The position numbers and the translations under genes were made by a program. Below, piece after piece: positions 34,215 to 42,907 of a DNA stretch of 64,000 nt. Source of the stretch: Bradyrhizobium sp. sGM-13 (lineage in GTDB: Bacteria > Pseudomonadota > Alphaproteobacteria > Rhizobiales > Xanthobacteraceae); the NCBI RefSeq assembly GCF_018398875.1, contig NZ_JAGWDK010000003.1, forward strand, positions 332,649 to 396,648. Reading direction: 5' to 3'. The notes under the pieces were generated by a model. The model ran no database searches. It had not been told where the DNA came from and saw only the letters and a list, made by a program, of their open reading frames with translations. Positions within the stretch are counted from its first letter, which is position 1; each line of letters starts with the position of its first letter.

Positions 34215-35597
34215 TCACGACGCCTTCCTGATCTTGAAGCTGGCGAGATAGTCCTCCGGCTTCGCAGGATCGAACGTCTTGCCCATCACCGAAAAGCTCT
34301 TGGTGGTGGCGGCGGGCGGCGTCAGTCCTGCTTGCTTCATCAGCTTGGCGGCGTCGGTGGCGAGATAGACCTGCGCGGCGATGCCGGCATAGTCGATGTC
34401 GCCCTTGATCTGCCCCCAGCGCTTCATCTGGGTCATGATCCACACCGCGAACGACTGCCACGGGAACGGATCGAAATCGACGCGGTTCGGCTGCTGGACG
34501 ATGTTGCCGAGCCCATCGGCGAAGGTGCCGGTCAAAATCTGCTCCAGCACGATCGGCGGCTGGTTGAGATAGTTCGCCGGCGCGATTGCCGCCGCGATCT
34601 CCTTGCGGTTCTCCGCCTTGTGCGCATACGCGGTGGCTTCAATGATCGATTTGAGCAGCGCGCCATAGGTATTCGGCATCGTGGTGACGAATTCCTTCGA
34701 CGCGGCGAAGGCGCAGCACGGGTGGCCTTCCCAGATATCCTTGGTGAGGATGTGGATGAAGCCGGCACCGTCAAACACCGCGCGCTGGTTCATCGGGTCG
34801 GGCCCGAGAAAGCCGTCGATGTTGTCGGCCCGCAGATTGGCGACCATTTCCGGCGGCGGCACCGCGCGGATCTGCACGTCGGCATCGGGATCGATGCCGT
34901 GCTCGGCAAGGTAATAGCGCAAGAGGTAGTTGTGCATCGAGTAGTCAAAGGGCACGGCGAACTTGAAGCCCTTCCAGTCCTTCGGATTGCGCTTGTCCTT
35001 GTGCTTGATCGACAGCGTGATCGCCTGGCCGTTGATGTTTTCCACGGCCGGCATGGTGTAGGGAATCGGATTCGAGCCTGCGCCCATGGTGATGGCGAGC
35101 GGCATCGGCGAGAGCATGTGGGCGGCGTCGTATTCCTTGTTGATGGTCTTGTCGCGAATGACGGCCCAGCCGGCGGTCTTGATCACTTCGACGTTCAGGC
35201 CGTTCTTGGCATAGAACCCCATCGGCGCGGCCATGATGATCGGCGTGGCGCAGGTGATCGGGATGAAGCCGACCTTGAGGTCCTTCTTTTCCAGCGGCCC
35301 GCCTTGCGCGAACGCTTCCGTCGCCGTCTTGAGCGGGAAGAATTGCGATAATGCCGCCGCTGCGGTTGCCGCGCCCACCGACTTCAAAAAGGCGCGTCGC
35401 GCGACGTCCTGCGGGAACATCGCGCGCATCACGGCGGAGGCGACCACGCCTTCGTAGCGGTTCTGCTCGCTCTCGATGGCGGACTGGACCTGCAGTTGGG
35501 CGGCCTGGTGCTCGGCCTCGCTGACATGCTGGCCGCAGCTACAGCCACCGGCATGAAGACGATGGTTGGGATCGAATGGATTGTCGAAGGTAGACAT
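34215..35597 (-). CDS. ABC substrate-binding protein, nitrate/cyanate (NrtA/CmpA) type, Tat-exported
   Basis: 460 residues. A twin-arginine signal, DVARRAFLKSVGAATAAAAL, starts near residue 66, after an unusually long N-terminal segment. That segment holds HAGGCSCGQH, a Cys/His cluster that could bind metal or an iron-sulfur cluster. The mature part has the NrtA-like fold: LKVGFIPITCATPIIMAAPMGFYAKNGLNVEV, SIKHKDKRNPKDWKGFKFAVPFDYSMHNYLLRYYL, FLGPDPMNQRAVF and WEGHPCCAFAA. AGGAGGG precedes ATG 35597. It is the first gene of an operon ending with cyanase, pointing to cyanate or a related anion. Confidence 0.92.
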   Translation of the reverse strand: MSTFDNPFDPNHRLHAGGCSCGQHVSEAEHQAAQLQVQSAIESEQNRYEGVVASAVMRAMFPQDVARRAFLKSVGAATAAAALSQFFPLKTATEAFAQGGPLEKKDLKVGFIPITCATPIIMAAPMGFYAKNGLNVEVIKTAGWAVIRDKTINKEYDAAHMLSPMPLAITMGAGSNPIPYTMPAVENINGQAITLSIKHKDKRNPKDWKGFKFAVPFDYSMHNYLLRYYLAEHGIDPDADVQIRAVPPPEMVANLRADNIDGFLGPDPMNQRAVFDGAGFIHILTKDIWEGHPCCAFAASKEFVTTMPNTYGALLKSIIEATAYAHKAENRKEIAAAIAPANYLNQPPIVLEQILTGTFADGLGNIVQQPNRVDFDPFPWQSFAVWIMTQMKRWGQIKGDIDYAGIAAQVYLATDAAKLMKQAGLTPPAATTKSFSVMGKTFDPAKPEDYLASFKIRKAS

Positions 35598-35630
35598 CAG
35601 CCCTCCTGCGCGACGTTTGCCCCCTTATTA

Positions 35631-35647
35631 AGCAAGGCACATGCCAG
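35631..35647 (-). promoter_or_regulatory. Sigma-54 (-24/-12) promoter of the transporter-cyanase operon
   Basis: Reading on the minus strand: CTGGCATGTGCCTTGCT. GG at 35645-35644 and GC at 35633-35632 are spaced 10 bases apart, matching the consensus TGGCAC-N5-TTGC with one mismatch. The predicted start is near 35620, about 23 bases before the ATG at 35597 and its AGGAGGG site. A sigma-54 activator gene lies immediately divergent. Confidence 0.8.
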
Positions 35648-35703
35648 CCTCGTTCTGCGGCGATAGCTCTGAGATCACTGGGATTCTGCTGACGTTGGCG
35701 GCT

Positions 35704-35752
35704 ACGAAAATTCGTGATACACGAAATGTCGTAGTTGAATTACGAGATTTCG
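35704..35752. promoter_or_regulatory. Nested palindromes, probable activator (UAS/operator) sites
   Basis: Three overlapping inverted repeats: ACGAA-AA-TTCGT (35704-35715), TTCGTG-ATA-CACGAA (35711-35725), and CGAAATGTCGTA-N7-TACGAGATTTCG (35722-35752, 11 of 12 pairs). They share an ACGAAA/TTTCGT half-site. They lie 84-132 bases upstream of the predicted sigma-54 start and end 14 bases before the activator gene, so one cluster could serve both as enhancer for the operon and as autoregulatory operator. Confidence 0.65.
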
Positions 35753-35765
35753 GAGTACCGACTGG

Positions 35766-37688
35766 ATGGATCTGGCCCTCGGCTCAACCACTCCGCCGCA
35801 GGATGTCGAACTGCGCACCGCCGCGTTCGAGTTCGCGATCGAGCCCGTGCTGCTGCTCGATCCCCATGCCGACCAGATCCTCGACGCCAATCCGGCGGCC
35901 TGCACCCTGCTCGGCTATGACCGCACCTTGCTGCGCCAGACCAAGGCCAGCACGCTGCATGCCGGACAATTGCCTGCTCTGATCGTCTTCACCCAAGCCG
36001 TGCTCGACAAGGGCGCATACTGGACCAACGCGCTGACCCCGCGCCACGCGACGGGGCAAAGCCTGCGCCTGGAATATGCCGGCTCACTCGTGCCGGGCGA
36101 AGGCCGCTCGCTGGTGCTGCTCACCATGAGCGATCTCGACGCGCGGCGCCGACGCTATGTCGACGCGGCGGCCGAAGACCACATGCGCGGCGGAATCGCG
36201 ACCTGGCAGCGGGTCGAACGGGTGTTCCAGGATATCGAACGCGAAAACCAGTTGATCCTGCGCGCCGCCGGCGAAGGCATTTACGGCGTGAACGCGGAAG
36301 GAAAGACCACCTTCGTCAATCCGGCCGCCGAGCGCATGCTGGGCTGGGCTGCGGAAGAACTGGTCGGCAAGGAAATCCACCCCATCGTTCATCATACCCA
36401 TCATGACGGGCGGCATTATCCCGATCACGACTGCCCGATTTACGCGGCGTTTCGCGACGGCGCCGTGCACCAGGTCGAGGGCGAGGTGTTCTGGCGCAAG
36501 GATGGCACGCCGGTCTGGGTCGAATATACGTCGACGCCGATCCGCGACCGCGGCGTCGTGGTGGGCGCCGTCATCGTGTTCCGTGACGTCAGCCAGCGCC
36601 GCGAGGCCGACGAAAAGCTGCACGCGGCGCTTGCCGAGGTCGATCGCCTGCGCGAGCGGCTGGAGCTAGAAAACGCTTACCTCCAGGAAGAAATCCGCAT
36701 CGAGACCAATCCCCGCGGCATCATCGGCCAGAGCGAGGCGATCCAGAAGACGCTGCGCCAGGTCAAGCTGGTGGCGCCTACCACCGCCGCTGTCATGATC
36801 ACCGGCGAGTCCGGTACCGGCAAGGAACTGATCGCGCGCGCCATTCATGAAGCGAGCAGCCGCCGCGACCGGCCGCTGATCCGCGTCAACTGCGCGGCGA
36901 TCCCGCGCGAACTTTTTGAGAGCGAGTTCTTCGGCCATATCAGAGGCGCCTTCACCGGCGCGATGCGCGACCGCATCGGACGGTTCGAGCTTGCCGATGG
37001 CGGCACGCTGTTTCTCGACGAGGTCGGCGAAATCCCGCTCGAGCTGCAGGGCAAGCTGCTACGGGTACTGCAAGAGGGCAATTTCGAGCGTGTCGGCGAG
37101 GAACGCACCCGCGCGGTCGACGTGCGCGTGATCGCCGCCACCAACCGCGATCTCAAGCAGGAAGTGCAGCGCGGCCGGTTCCGCGAGGACCTCTATTTCC
37201 GCCTCAACGTCTTCCCCGTGGAGTCGGTGCCGTTGCGCGAGCGGCGCGAGGACATTCCGCTGCTGGCGCAGCACTTTTTGACCCGCGAGAGCAAGGTGCT
37301 GAAATCCGAGCTGCGCTTGTCGGAAGGCGATGCGCGGAAGCTTTCGCGCTACGACTGGCCGGGCAATGTCCGCGAACTGCAGAACGTGATCGAGCGCGCG
37401 GCGATCCTCGCCCAAAACGGCCGGCTGCGCATCGACCTGCCCGATACATCCGGCACATCGCCCTCCTCCGGCGCGGCGCGCGTGAAGGCCGATGCCCATC
37501 CAGTGGTGATGACCTCATCGGAAATGCGCGCCCACGAACGTGCCAACATCCTCGCGGCACTTGAAGCCTGCTCCGGCAAGGTGTTCGGCCCCGGCGGCGC
37601 CGCCGAGCTGCTCGACATCAAGCCGACCACGCTGGCCTCGCGGATCAAGGCGCTGGGGATTACGAATGAGCGTGGCTTGGCGGGCTAA
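35766..37688 (+). CDS. Sigma-54-dependent activator with PAS domains
   Basis: 640 residues. PAS-like domain 1 is at ~15-125 ([30 protein letters not shown]), PAS 2 at ~160-275 ([28 protein letters not shown], with His/Cys-rich [18 protein letters not shown]), and a coiled linker at ~280-310. The AAA+ domain runs ~320-555: Walker A GESGTGKE near 345, sigma-54 contact loop GAFTGA near 394, Walker [14 protein letters not shown] Fis-type helix-turn-helix occupies the last 50 residues ([25 protein letters not shown]). There is no receiver domain, so signal sensing is presumably through PAS. It is divergent from the transporter-cyanase operon. Confidence 0.95.
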   Translation: MDLALGSTTPPQDVELRTAAFEFAIEPVLLLDPHADQILDANPAACTLLGYDRTLLRQTKASTLHAGQLPALIVFTQAVLDKGAYWTNALTPRHATGQSLRLEYAGSLVPGEGRSLVLLTMSDLDARRRRYVDAAAEDHMRGGIATWQRVERVFQDIERENQLILRAAGEGIYGVNAEGKTTFVNPAAERMLGWAAEELVGKEIHPIVHHTHHDGRHYPDHDCPIYAAFRDGAVHQVEGEVFWRKDGTPVWVEYTSTPIRDRGVVVGAVIVFRDVSQRREADEKLHAALAEVDRLRERLELENAYLQEEIRIETNPRGIIGQSEAIQKTLRQVKLVAPTTAAVMITGESGTGKELIARAIHEASSRRDRPLIRVNCAAIPRELFESEFFGHIRGAFTGAMRDRIGRFELADGGTLFLDEVGEIPLELQGKLLRVLQEGNFERVGEERTRAVDVRVIAATNRDLKQEVQRGRFREDLYFRLNVFPVESVPLRERREDIPLLAQHFLTRESKVLKSELRLSEGDARKLSRYDWPGNVRELQNVIERAAILAQNGRLRIDLPDTSGTSPSSGAARVKADAHPVVMTSSEMRAHERANILAALEACSGKVFGPGGAAELLDIKPTTLASRIKALGITNERGLAG

Positions 37689-38073
37689 TTAGGGCACGCA
37701 CTCATAAACGTCGGCTTCCCGCGGCAAAGCGGAAGTCACCCGGCTTGACGGTGATGGCGGCTTGTGACCCCGAGGCAGACATTCGCGTCCAATTTAACCC
37801 GAGTTAGCAGGGAACACCGTCCACAACAATTTCAATGCCGTCACGGGACAGCAATCCGCAGCAGGCCTGATAGAGCCGGCGCTGGTCAGTCTGACCGTTG
37901 CTGTGGGTCTGAAGATGGACCGCGACCCCCTGCTCTTTTTCGGGCCGTTCGCAATAAGAGAACGCACTGATCTCAACAAATCATTGGGCCGGCATCGAAC
38001 CTTGGCGCGTCGGCCCAGCACATATTTGCAGTGTTCCGACCAGATTATTCAAACGGATAGGAAAAGTGCTGCC
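37689..38073. other. Intergenic region before the globin gene
   Basis: 385 bases. Open frames on both strands are short and lack coding character. I see no clear FNR/FixK-type or NnrR-type box before the globin gene and no terminator after the activator gene. GATAGGAAAAG near 38057 is a possible weak ribosome-binding region for the globin. Confidence 0.4.
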
Positions 38074-38514
38074 ATGTCTCCTGAAACCAAAGAACTTCTC
38101 AAGACGACCTGGGCCAAGGTGATTCCGATCAGCGATATCGCGGCTGGCTTGTTCTATGAGAGACTGTTCACGCTCGATCCATCGCTGCAGCGATTGTTCG
38201 AGAATGCAGATATGAAAGAGCAGCGCCGGAAGCTGGTCCAGGCATTGAGTGCCGTGATCAACAGTGTCGATGACTTGCCGTCGTTGATACCGACGCTAGA
38301 GATCCTCGGGCGAAACCATGTTCGGTATGGCGTAGAGGATCGGCATTACGACACGGTTGGTGCAGCCTTGCTATGGACCCTAGAGCAGGGGTTGAAAGAG
38401 GCTTGGACGCCAGCGGCGAAGTCCGCCTGGGTGGTGGCATACAGCACCGTGTCCGGCGTCATGCGTGATGCGGCAGCCGCATCGCGAGAGAACGCGACCG
38501 CGCAGGCAATTTGA
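38074..38514 (+). CDS. Single-domain bacterial globin
   Basis: 146 residues with a VHb/flavohaemoglobin-type globin fold and no reductase domain. MSPETKELLKTTWAKVIPISD is helix A; AAGLFYERLFTLDPSLQRLFEN is the B-C-CD region; LGRNHVRYGVEDRHYDTVGAALLWTLEQGL contains the proximal His (GRNHVRYGV) and helices F-G. Such proteins bind O2 or NO and may aid detoxification or oxygen delivery. The frame extends upstream to 37903 without family similarity, so ATG 38074 is chosen. It is a single-gene unit. Confidence 0.92.
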   Translation: MSPETKELLKTTWAKVIPISDIAAGLFYERLFTLDPSLQRLFENADMKEQRRKLVQALSAVINSVDDLPSLIPTLEILGRNHVRYGVEDRHYDTVGAALLWTLEQGLKEAWTPAAKSAWVVAYSTVSGVMRDAAAASRENATAQAI

Positions 38515-38618
38515 ATCTGGCATGACGCCTCTTGGCCCAAAGGCGACATGCATCAATGTTGGCTTGATAATCGCCTTCCGAGAGTAGAGCGGACCTGACT
38601 TAATTACGGGTCCATGCC

Positions 38619-39230
38619 CTAGTAGCGGCGGCCGCCGACCGAGAACGACGAAGCGCCGGGCAGCGAATTGAATTCGCTGTCGATGCGGCCCGACTGCTGG
38701 ACGTAGCCGACGCCGAGCGACAGGCTGAGATTCGATGTCGCCTGGAATTCGACGCCGGCGTTCACGCTGGAGATCGGCAGCGTGCCCGACTTGGAGTCGA
38801 AGGGCGCGAACGGGCCGCCGATGCCGGTATTGTATTTCAGCGTCTCGAACCCGGCATAGAAGGTGACGGGCAAGCCGCTGTTCTTCAGGCTGTAGCCGAC
38901 CTGCACGCCCTCGCTATAGAGCGAGCCGAAATTGCCAAACGCGCTTTGGCTGATGCCGCTCAAGCCCATGTTGCTGCGCTGGCTGCCGACAAAAAAGCCG
39001 TTCGAAAAATTGTAGCGCGCATAGGACGAGCCGTTTCCGACGTCACGGAAGTCGAAGCTCGGAAAATTGCCGTATGCGTTCGGGCTCTCGCCCGCATCGC
39101 CGCTGAAGCCCATCGGCCAGCCCGGGATCCAGTAGTTTACGGGCGAGACCTGCGCATGGGCCGCCGGCGCGCCGAGACAAAGCATTGCCACGACCAACGT
39201 AAGACCTAATCTGCCTGAGAACATCGACAT
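38619..39230 (-). CDS. Small outer-membrane beta-barrel-like protein
   Basis: 203 residues: signal peptide MSMFSGRLGLTLVVAMLCLGAPAAHA, then a Gly/Ser/Phe-rich mature region with alternating hydrophobic strands (EGVQVGYSLKNSGLPVTFYAGFETLKYN, SVNAGVEFQATSNLSLSLGVGYVQQSG). It ends in an aromatic residue (RRY), typical of outer-membrane barrels recognised by BamA. Eight strands or so would fit. The function is unknown. An upstream frame to 39395 is dismissed because the signal peptide starts at ATG 39230. Confidence 0.75.
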   Translation of the reverse strand: MSMFSGRLGLTLVVAMLCLGAPAAHAQVSPVNYWIPGWPMGFSGDAGESPNAYGNFPSFDFRDVGNGSSYARYNFSNGFFVGSQRSNMGLSGISQSAFGNFGSLYSEGVQVGYSLKNSGLPVTFYAGFETLKYNTGIGGPFAPFDSKSGTLPISSVNAGVEFQATSNLSLSLGVGYVQQSGRIDSEFNSLPGASSFSVGGRRY

Positions 39231-39391
39231 CCGCCCGACCACCAACTGCGCCGCGATTATACGCAGCGGATATCGGAAACGCCAGAGTGGCGCGATGGCG
39301 CGGTTCCACCTGTTGGCGATATGCGTCGATGGTACAGATAGCGTGGTTGCAGCCTGATCCGCTCGATCAGGCCGCACCATCGAACGCGTCC

Positions 39392-40270
39392 TCACGCCGC
39401 CTTGGTGGTGAGCTTGGCCTCCATCGGCAGCCCCTCCTCAATCGGCAGCGCGGGATCGCGCGACCATTCGTTCCACGAGCCGAAATACATTCGCACATCC
39501 TTTACGCCGGCGTTCTTCAGCGCCAGGAACGTGTTCGAGGCCCGCGCGCCCTTGAAGCAATAGAGATAGACCGGCGTATTCTGCGTAATGCCGACGGTGG
39601 CGCATTCCGCCAAAATCTCATTCTTGGACTTGAAGCGGGGCCCTTCCGCGGTCGGCTTCATCATGCGGTACCATTCGAGCCAGACAGCGCCGGGGATGCG
39701 TCCCTTGCGGGGGCAGAAATCCTTTCCATACGGAGAAGAGCTTTCGCCGATCCACTCGTCGATGTCGCGCACATCGAGCAAGGCGATGCCGGGCTTGCCG
39801 ACGGCGGCCAGCATGATCTTGGCATCGATCAGGATGTCGCCTGCTTCCGGCACGATCGCGAACGACGCCTTCACCGGCGACGGCACCTCCGTGGTCACCG
39901 GCAGGCTAGCCGCCATCCAGGCATCAAAGCCGCCATGTAGCACCTTGACCTTGGCATAGCCGAGCATGGTCAGCAGATAGTAGCCGCGGCAGGACTGCCC
40001 GAAGCCGGAATTCATCGACTGCTCGTAGATAACCGCGGTCTCCTTGCCCGAAAGCCCGGCGGCGCCGAACGCGTCGGCGAATTTCGTCTTCAACTCGTGC
40101 ATGCCTTCCGGCGTCGACGTCGCGAGATAGGTGAAGATTTCATGGACGTTGACGGCGTTCGGGAGATGCCCCGCGCCGTAAGCGTCGGGATTACGGGTGT
40201 CGATGACGACACACGGCTCTTGCTTGAGGAATTCCGCGAGTTCGCCGGCAGTAATCAGAACGTCCGTCAT
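39392..40270 (-). CDS. Two-domain rhodanese sulfurtransferase
   Basis: 292 residues with tandem rhodanese domains. The N-terminal one is inactive in type (residues ~1-135: CVVIDTRNPDAYGAGHLPNAVN, no loop Cys followed by the expected Arg set). The C-terminal domain has DVRDIDEWIGESSSP and catalytic C248 in YLYCFKGARASNT. It transfers sulfane sulfur from thiosulfate or mercaptopyruvate to an acceptor. ATG 40270 follows GGAGAGG. It is the last gene of a run osmC-like, acyl-CoA dehydrogenase, sulfurtransferase, all on one strand. Confidence 0.9.
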   Translation of the reverse strand: MTDVLITAGELAEFLKQEPCVVIDTRNPDAYGAGHLPNAVNVHEIFTYLATSTPEGMHELKTKFADAFGAAGLSGKETAVIYEQSMNSGFGQSCRGYYLLTMLGYAKVKVLHGGFDAWMAASLPVTTEVPSPVKASFAIVPEAGDILIDAKIMLAAVGKPGIALLDVRDIDEWIGESSSPYGKDFCPRKGRIPGAVWLEWYRMMKPTAEGPRFKSKNEILAECATVGITQNTPVYLYCFKGARASNTFLALKNAGVKDVRMYFGSWNEWSRDPALPIEEGLPMEAKLTTKAA

Positions 40271-40317
40271 GGCAGGCCTCTCCTGTTGCGTGGTTGCGGG
40301 TTGTGGTCGATCGGAAA

Positions 40318-41442
40318 TCAGTGTTCGTCGCCGGCCAGCATCTTGCGAAGCTGCTTGGTGGCGGGCGTGACGATCGCGACGAAATAGGCTTCGCGCAGCC
40401 GCCGCTGGGCGCGGTGGCTCTTCAAATAACCGCGCGCGCCGCAATGAAGCATCGCCGCATGCGCAGCCGCGACGCTGGCGTCGCCGAGCCGGAGCCGCAG
40501 CGCGATGACGCGGCGCCAGTAGCTATCGTCGGAATTGTAGGGGTCGCGCGCCAGCGCCATCGTCTCCTTCTCGAACTCGGCATGGAGTTCGCGGAATTGA
40601 ATAGGCTGTTGCGGCAAATAGCGGTTGATATGGCTCAATAGCGCGTCGACCTCGTCCATGATCTGGATGCAATCCTTGATTAGGCCGAGCGCCATGCCGG
40701 CCTGCAGCAGGATGAAACCGGCGCGGATCTTCTTCACGAACGGTCCCGCCGGCTCGGCGAGGATCAACTCATCCGGCACGAAGACGTCGCGGAACTGCAC
40801 CGCATAGGTGCCGGTGCCGTCCATCGCGAGAAACGGCTTGCATGGCTGCAGCGTGATCGCGGGATCGGAGCAATCGGCAAGGAACATCACGATGCCGCCG
40901 CCCTCGTCCTCGCGCTCGAAGATGGTGCCGAAGAAATGATCGGGACCGAGGTTCGACACCCAGGGTAGCGCGCCGCGCACGATATAGCCGCCCTCGACTC
41001 TCCGACCCTTCAGCTTCAGCTTCTCGATGCCGAAAAAACTCTTCATCGGATTGGACAGCCCAGTGCCGCCTAGAATCTCGCCGCTGGCAAACTTGTCGGC
41101 GAATTTGGCAACGAGTTTTGGATTGTTCGAATTCGAGGCGTACCAAACCAGCGTGTTCTGGCACCAGGCCATGAAGGCGGTGGCGCCGCAGACCTCGCCG
41201 AGCGCCGCGATCGATTGAATGGCGCAGCGCAGGTCGGCCATGCCATCCCCAGGCCGGTGACTGCCCCACGCGCCGACGTCCCCGAGCCGCCGCAGCAACG
41301 CATCCGGATAGACGGTGCCCTCGTCGATGGCCGCGGCGTGGGGTGCGAGTTCTCTGCGCGCAATCGCCGCGACCTGATCCACGATCGATGCCGCGGGGAG
41401 ATCTTCGGCAACTGCAAGCCGCGATACCGCCACTGAACCCAT
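40318..41442 (-). CDS. Acyl-CoA dehydrogenase family flavoprotein
   Basis: 374 residues with the three-part acyl-CoA dehydrogenase fold: N-terminal helices (VAAIARRELAPHAAAIDEGTVYPDALLRRLGDVGAWG), a middle beta domain (GGTGLSNPMKSFFGIEKLKLKGRRVEGGYIVRGALPWVSN) and C-terminal helices. The usual catalytic Glu position is not obvious, so it could be a DszC/SfnC-like monooxygenase. The frame is open 105 codons upstream of ATG 41442 but lies in osmC antisense-like sequence. Neighbouring rhodanese and OsmC genes hint at organosulfur or redox metabolism (inference). Confidence 0.82.
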   Translation of the reverse strand: MGSVAVSRLAVAEDLPAASIVDQVAAIARRELAPHAAAIDEGTVYPDALLRRLGDVGAWGSHRPGDGMADLRCAIQSIAALGEVCGATAFMAWCQNTLVWYASNSNNPKLVAKFADKFASGEILGGTGLSNPMKSFFGIEKLKLKGRRVEGGYIVRGALPWVSNLGPDHFFGTIFEREDEGGGIVMFLADCSDPAITLQPCKPFLAMDGTGTYAVQFRDVFVPDELILAEPAGPFVKKIRAGFILLQAGMALGLIKDCIQIMDEVDALLSHINRYLPQQPIQFRELHAEFEKETMALARDPYNSDDSYWRRVIALRLRLGDASVAAAHAAMLHCGARGYLKSHRAQRRLREAYFVAIVTPATKQLRKMLAGDEH

Positions 41443-41477
41443 GAGACCCTCCGCACCCCAGTGCCTGTTGCGACTGC

Positions 41478-42020
41478 TTATGCGCTGACTTCGAGATTGA
41501 CGGGCCGCGTAAAGGTGTTGGCGACCGGCGACCATTTCTTGACGTGGGCGACCAGCGCGTCGATCTCGCTCTTCGGAATGCCCTCGCATTCCATGTCGAC
41601 CTTGACGCGCACATCGGTGAAGCCGACCGGCTTTTCGCTGACGTCGCCGGTGCCCCACACCGCCGTGATATTGAGGTCGCCCTCCAGCTCGAGTTCGAGC
41701 TTGTTGACGATCCAGCCGCGGTGCACGGCGTTGGCGTGCAGGCCGACCGCAAGGCACGAGCCGAGCGCGGCGAGCGAGGCTTCGGAAGGATTCGGCGCGG
41801 TGTCATCGCCCAAAAGGCCCGGCGGCTCGTCGACGATGTAGGGCGCGAGGTTGCGAATGTAGTTGGCGTGACGGAACTTGCCCTCCGCCACCGTCCTGCA
41901 CTTCAAGGTCTTGATGACCTTCGGGTTGGCCTTGCCGTTGGCGATGAGCTGCTCGAGCCCGCCTCTGTCGATCGGGGCCAGGCAGCCCGTGAGCACCGTT
42001 TTTTGAGCGACCGCGGTCAT
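41478..42020 (-). CDS. OsmC-family peroxiredoxin-like protein
   Basis: 180 residues with the OsmC fold. The peroxidatic Cys region is EASLAALGSCLAVGLHANAVHRGW. A second reactive Cys may lie in VKVDMECEGIPKSEI. OsmC/Ohr proteins reduce organic peroxides with dihydrolipoamide or act in persulfide handling. ATG 42020 follows GGGAGAG. It is the first gene of the three-gene unit, divergent from the TetR regulator 228 bases away, which probably controls it. Confidence 0.9.
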   Translation of the reverse strand: MTAVAQKTVLTGCLAPIDRGGLEQLIANGKANPKVIKTLKCRTVAEGKFRHANYIRNLAPYIVDEPPGLLGDDTAPNPSEASLAALGSCLAVGLHANAVHRGWIVNKLELELEGDLNITAVWGTGDVSEKPVGFTDVRVKVDMECEGIPKSEIDALVAHVKKWSPVANTFTRPVNLEVSA

Positions 42021-42247
42021 CTTTTCTCTCCCTTGGGTAGGATACCGAACGTTCTGTTTCCTGCATGAAGCGTGCCAGATCAGGCCGAAATCAAAAGCCG
42101 AACGTCTCTCGTCGCTTAGCGATGCCTGCCCGGAAATTGATCAGCGCAGCGCTGCTCAGACGCGAAGCAATTGCCGCACGGCAGCGATTATTTTCGGCGC
42201 AAAGATGCTGCTTGATGAATCGGAGGCGCTCCGATTAACTGCGGCGC

Positions 42248-42901
42248 ATGGGCAAATCAGTTTCCAAGAGGAAAGCTGTCGCGGCGTCGGCCGCAGGCGA
42301 CGAGGAGTCCGCGCGAGGACGCCTGCTCAATGCGGCGACGCATCTGTTCTGCAGATACGGCATCAACGCCACCGGCATCGACGCGATCATCGACGAGGCC
42401 GGCACGGCGAAAACCACGCTCTACAAATTGTTCGGCTCGAAGACCAACCTCGTAAACGCCGTGCTGGAAAGCGAAGGCAAGGCCTGGCGTGAATGGTTCA
42501 TCGGCGCGATGGAGGATGGCGGCGGCGATGCGCAGGCAAAGCTGAGACGGATTTTTCCGGCGCTGAAGCGCTGGTTCGCTGAGGAGCGCTTCTACGGCTG
42601 CCCCTTCATCAATGCGGTCGCCGAGCACGACAAGGACGCCAAGCAGTTCCGCAATATAGCGCTGCGCCACAAGAAGGTGGTGCTGGCGCATATCGAAAAG
42701 CTCGCCACTGAGATGGGCGCCGCCGAACCGCAGGTGCTGGCCCATCAACTCGCGCTGTTAATAGACGGCGCCATCGTCGCCGCCATGGTCACGCGCGATC
42801 CCGCCGTCGCGGATACCGCGGCGCTTGCGGCGGGCTCGCTGTTTGGGCCGTCGAAGGTGAAGAAGCGCGCCGGTAACCCTGCGGAGCTTGTCGCCGTCTG
42901 A
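42248..42901 (+). CDS. TetR-family repressor
   Basis: 217 residues. The N-terminal helix-turn-helix (residues ~22-68: RGRLLNAATHLFCRYGINATGIDAIIDEAGTAKTTLYKLFGSKTNLV) is followed by an all-helical ligand domain containing RFYGCPFINAVAEHDKDA. The GCPF-type motif belongs to a TetR group often found beside oxidoreductase or peroxidase genes. It is divergent from the osmC-like gene, the likely target. The C terminus nearly meets the convergent DUF2182 gene (6 bases). Confidence 0.92.
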   Translation: MGKSVSKRKAVAASAAGDEESARGRLLNAATHLFCRYGINATGIDAIIDEAGTAKTTLYKLFGSKTNLVNAVLESEGKAWREWFIGAMEDGGGDAQAKLRRIFPALKRWFAEERFYGCPFINAVAEHDKDAKQFRNIALRHKKVVLAHIEKLATEMGAAEPQVLAHQLALLIDGAIVAAMVTRDPAVADTAALAAGSLFGPSKVKKRAGNPAELVAV

Positions 42902-42907
42902 GGCGAG

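Noticed and set aside
33855..35351. 498-codon plus-strand open frame
   Set aside because: Antisense to the binding-protein and permease genes; composition of a shadow frame.
37794..38021. 75-codon minus-strand frame before the globin gene
   Set aside because: No ribosome-binding site, no recognisable motif and poor codon bias.
37900..38073. FNR/FixK-type box before the globin gene
   Set aside because: No TTGAT-N4-ATCAA-like palindrome could be found by eye.
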